6,205 nucleotides of DNA from an uncultured Bacteroidales bacterium (GTDB lineage Bacteria > Bacteroidota > Bacteroidia > Bacteroidales > Muribaculaceae), in the NCBI GenBank assembly GCA_900544535.1, contig UQVH01000040.1:1-6205 (forward strand), read 5' to 3'. The notes below the pieces were generated by a model. That model did not search any database. It saw only the letters and a list, made by a program, of their open reading frames with translations, and was not told the origin of the DNA. A program made the translations under genes and the position numbers. Below are positions 6,123 through 6,205 of the stretch, piece after piece; the stretch's first letter is position 1, and each line of letters opens with the position of its first letter.

Positions 6123-6144
6123 AAGGCTGTCTCACGACAGCCTT
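6123..6144. terminator. Terminator-like hairpin after the channel gene
   Basis: AAGGCTGTC (6123-6131) and GACAGCCTT (6136-6144) form a perfect 9-bp stem with a TCAC loop, 41 bases after the channel stop codon. On the plus strand the hairpin is followed by AAATCGTTAAT, a poor T tract. On the minus strand it is followed by CTTCGTTTT, a better one. It may terminate transcription in both directions, or serve mainly a convergent gene beyond the window. Its position makes it the probable end of the purC-to-channel unit. Confidence 0.6.
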
Positions 6145-6176
6145 AAATCGTTAATAAACCAATCATTATCACATTT

Positions 6177-6200
6177 CTTGCAATGGAAAAAGTAATTTTG
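6177..6200 (+). promoter_or_regulatory. Promoter for a gene beyond the right edge
   Basis: TAATTTTG at 6193-6200 matches TAnnTTTG, with CTTG at 6177-6180 twelve bases upstream, the same arrangement as at the tRNA-Pro and TPR promoters. It lies just after the terminator-like hairpin, where a new unit would begin. The same bases could instead be the first codons of a gene starting at ATG 6183 (MEKVILL). The promoter reading is preferred because of the exact motif and because ATT, TTG and CTA would be atypical codons beside the GC-rich genes here. The window ends too soon to decide. Confidence 0.5.
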
Positions 6201-6205
6201 CTATG

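Noticed and set aside
6183..6205. Possible start of a new coding sequence (MEKVILL)
   Set aside because: Only seven codons are visible, and the same bases form an exact TAATTTTGC promoter motif with the spacing seen elsewhere in the window. It cannot be decided without sequence beyond the edge.
1..6205. Mobile element, CRISPR array, prophage or defence system
   Set aside because: No transposase, integrase, nuclease or toxin-like protein, no direct-repeat array and no terminal repeats were seen. All intact genes are housekeeping or small conserved families.

Overview
The window looks like chromosomal core DNA from a member of the Bacteroidales (Bacteroidota). The support is as follows. The proline tRNA has no encoded CCA. 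No gene has a recognisable Shine-Dalgarno sequence. Promoters are of the TAnnTTTG type, with TAAYTTTGC occurring four times. The proteins include a Bacteroidota-type DUF3467 and a menaquinone (UbiE/MenG) methyltransferase. The coding DNA is GC-rich, with G/C at most third positions, and the spacers are AT-rich. A gut family such as Muribaculaceae or Rikenellaceae is plausible, but the sequence alone does not settle it.

Layout: (1) bases 36-110, minus strand, hold a tRNA-Pro(UGG) with its own promoter at about 122-145. (2) Bases 111-392 are a divergent spacer carrying back-to-back promoters for the tRNA and for a plus-strand gene. (3) Bases 393-1079 encode a membrane-anchored TPR protein, followed by two tandem hairpins; the second (1138-1184) is a good rho-independent terminator. 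(4) Bases 1247-6144 look like one plus-strand transcription unit: purC (de novo purine synthesis), ubiE/menG (last step of menaquinone synthesis, TTG start overlapping the purC stop), a DUF3467 protein, cysS (cysteinyl-tRNA synthetase) and a YbdG-type mechanosensitive channel whose start lies inside the end of cysS. No TAnnTTTG promoter is visible between these genes, and the unit ends at a perfect 9-bp hairpin. (5) The last 60 bases carry another promoter-like TAATTTTGC, probably for a gene beyond the window.

The five genes of the unit serve unrelated housekeeping functions: nucleotide synthesis, respiration, translation and osmotic protection. The likely link is shared growth-related expression rather than a common pathway. 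I found no mobile element, CRISPR array, defence cassette or other sign of transfer, and no candidate for a new multi-gene system. The points worth a second look are small: two A·C mismatches in the tRNA stems, a promoter pattern with constant 12-base spacing, the TTG start of ubiE, the position of DUF3467, and the hairpins.
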